This document shows positions 63,010-64,000 of a DNA stretch of 64,000 bases, piece by piece; position 1 is the stretch's first letter, and each line of letters opens with the position of its first letter. Origin of the DNA: Amblyomma americanum (lineage: Eukaryota > Arthropoda > Arachnida > Ixodida > Ixodidae); NCBI RefSeq assembly GCF_052857255.1, contig NW_027526648.1, forward strand, positions 1 to 64,000, given 5' to 3'. A program made the translations under genes and the position numbers. The notes beneath the pieces are model-generated. The model did not search any database. It was not told where the DNA came from and saw only the letters and a program-made list of their open reading frames with translations.

Positions 63010-64000
63010 AAAACGATGTATTCCGTTGTTTTGAGCCGGAATACAAGTTTTCGCGCAGTTCTTAGAGAAAAAGTTTACACCTTTCTCTCGTGTACTCTTC
63101 GACGACGTGCAAAATCGATGCTCGTGAATCTTGCTGGTTTTGATCTAAAACGATGTATCCCGTTGTTTTGAGCCGGAATACAAGTTTTCGCGCAGTTCTG
63201 AGTGAAAAAGTTAACACCTTTCTCTCGTCTACTCTTCGACGACTTGTAATATCGATGCTCGTGAATCTTGCTAGTTTCGATCTAAAACGATGTAACCCGT
63301 TGTTCTGAGCCGGAATACAAGTTTTGGCGCAGTTCTGAGAGAAAACGTTTACACCTTTATCTCGTCTACTCTTCGACGACTTGCAAAATCAATGCTCGTA
63401 TATCTTGCTAGTTTCGATCTAAAACGATGTATCCGTTGTTTTGAGCCGGAATACAAGTTTTCGCGCAGTTCTGAGAGAAAAAGTTTACACCTTTCTCTTG
63501 TCTACTCTTCGAAGACTTGTAAAATCGATGCCCGTGAATCTTGCTAGTTTCGATCCAAAACGATGTATCCAGTTGTTTTGAGCCGGAATACAAGTTTTCG
63601 CGCAGTTCTGAGAGAAAACGTTTACACCTTTCTCTCGTCTACTCTTCGAGGACTTGTAAAATCTATGCTCGTGAATCTTGCTAGTTTCGATCTAAAACGA
63701 TGAATCCCTTTGTTTTGAGCCGGAATACAAGTTTTCGCGCAGTTTTGAGAGAGAAAGTTTACACCTTTCTCTCGACTACTATTCGACGACTTGTAAAATC
63801 GATGCTCGTGAATCTTGCTAGTTTCGACCTAAAACGATGTATCTCGTTGTTTTGAGATGGAATACAAGTTTTCGCGCAGATCTGAGAGAAAAAGTTTACA
63901 CCTTTCTCTCGTCTACTCTTCGACGACTTGTAAAATTGGTGCTCGTGAATCTTGCTAGTTTCGATCTAAAGCGATGTAACCCGTTGTTCTGAGCCGGAAT
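63010..64000. repeat. 11-mer copy 3, turning into the family 2 cassette; cut by window end
   Basis: Follows the 11-mer order to about 63,640, with a lost C in GTATCCGTTG near 63,430. It then continues CGAGGAC, CTATGCTCG, GAATCCCTTTG, GAGAGAGAAAG with CGACTACTATTCG, GAGATGGAAT and TTGGTGCTCG. That is the order at 4,380-4,720 and 27,100-27,430. The last complete tail reads AAAGCGATGTAACCCG. Family 2 thus appears near the left end, in the middle and at the right end. Confidence 0.8.

Larger units (their letters stand above)
1..64000 (+). repeat. 137-bp tandem satellite array, fills the window
   Basis: The same unit of about 137 bp recurs from the first to the last base, always head to tail on the given strand. 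Counting from the GAGCCGGAAT block, landmarks run in fixed order: ACAAGTTTTCGCGCAG (11-26), GAGAGAAAAAG (31-41), TTTACACC (42-49), TTTCTCTCG (50-58), CTTCGACGACTTGTAA (65-80), ATCGATGCTCGTGAATC (82-98), TTGCTAGTTTCGATC (99-113), TAAAACGATGTATCCCG (114-130), TTGTTTT (131-137). Monomers differ by a few substitutions and occasional 1-2 base indels. No foreign insertion was seen. Array size and purity suggest centromeric or pericentromeric heterochromatin, which is inference. Both window ends cut through the array, so its true length is unknown. Confidence 0.98.

Noticed and set aside
1..64000. CRISPR array
   Set aside because: Repeats are direct and evenly spaced, but the whole 137-bp unit is conserved. 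There are no unique spacers and no cas genes.
1..64000. Telomeric repeats, rDNA, or LTR or other transposon remnants within the array
   Set aside because: I saw no TTAGGG or TTTAGGG-type runs, no rRNA-like stretch, and no break in the 137-bp rhythm large enough to hold an insertion.
1..64000. Promoters, terminators or ribosome binding sites from purine-rich GAGAGAAAAAG and T runs
   Set aside because: These words occur in every monomer as part of the repeat and are not placed relative to any gene. Array transcription is possible but nothing in the sequence shows it.

Overview
The whole 64,000-base window is one satellite DNA array. The unit is a 137-bp monomer repeated head to tail, about 467 times, always in the same orientation. 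I see no unique sequence, gene, RNA gene, transposon or inverted segment anywhere. One monomer that exactly matches my eye-built consensus lies at 49,488-49,624. The consensus has 34 A, 30 C, 27 G and 46 T (41.6% GC) and 11 CpG where about 6 are expected.

The array suggests a eukaryotic chromosome, most likely a centromeric or pericentromeric block. That is inferred from monomer size, purity, length and nested higher-order repeats (HORs). I cannot name the species. The CpG excess argues against long exposure to heavy CpG methylation. It could fit an invertebrate with little methylation, or a young or hypomethylated plant array. I do not recognise the monomer as a named satellite.

Layout. (1) 1-3,290: older, irregular monomers with an imperfect repeat of about 1.37 kb. 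(2) 3,291-4,379: a cassette called family 2 here. (3) 4,380-12,315: two tandem copies of a 3,968-bp 29-mer, each with an internal 1,642-bp 12-mer repeat. (4) 10,812-23,681: two tandem copies of a 6,435-bp 47-mer, overlapping the end of block 3 and containing 685-bp pentamer repeats; blocks 3 and 4 are family 1. (5) 23,682-26,111: mosaic of family 1 pieces. (6) 26,112-33,770: two copies of a family 2 28-mer (3,830 and 3,829 bp). (7) 33,771-39,506: a rearranged stretch with a 4,650-bp period, holding a short family 1 patch. (8) 39,507-49,487: a 2,872-bp 21-mer in full and truncated copies with crossover-type hybrid monomers. (9) 49,488-50,089: bridge. (10) 50,090-56,105: two nearly identical copies of a 3,008-bp 22-mer. 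(11) 56,106-59,999: mosaic. (12) 60,000-64,000: an 11-mer (about 1,505 bp), two full copies and a third that runs back into the family 2 cassette.

Nothing here works together as genes. The apparent open reading frames are by-products of the repeat: 137 is not a multiple of three, so the same monomer is read in all three frames in turn. The biology of interest is how the array evolves: unequal crossing-over at many scales, hybrid monomers, a recurrent dyad in each monomer, and high CpG. All repeat periods were found by eye from marker variants. Boundaries are good to tens of bases and copy identities are estimates.
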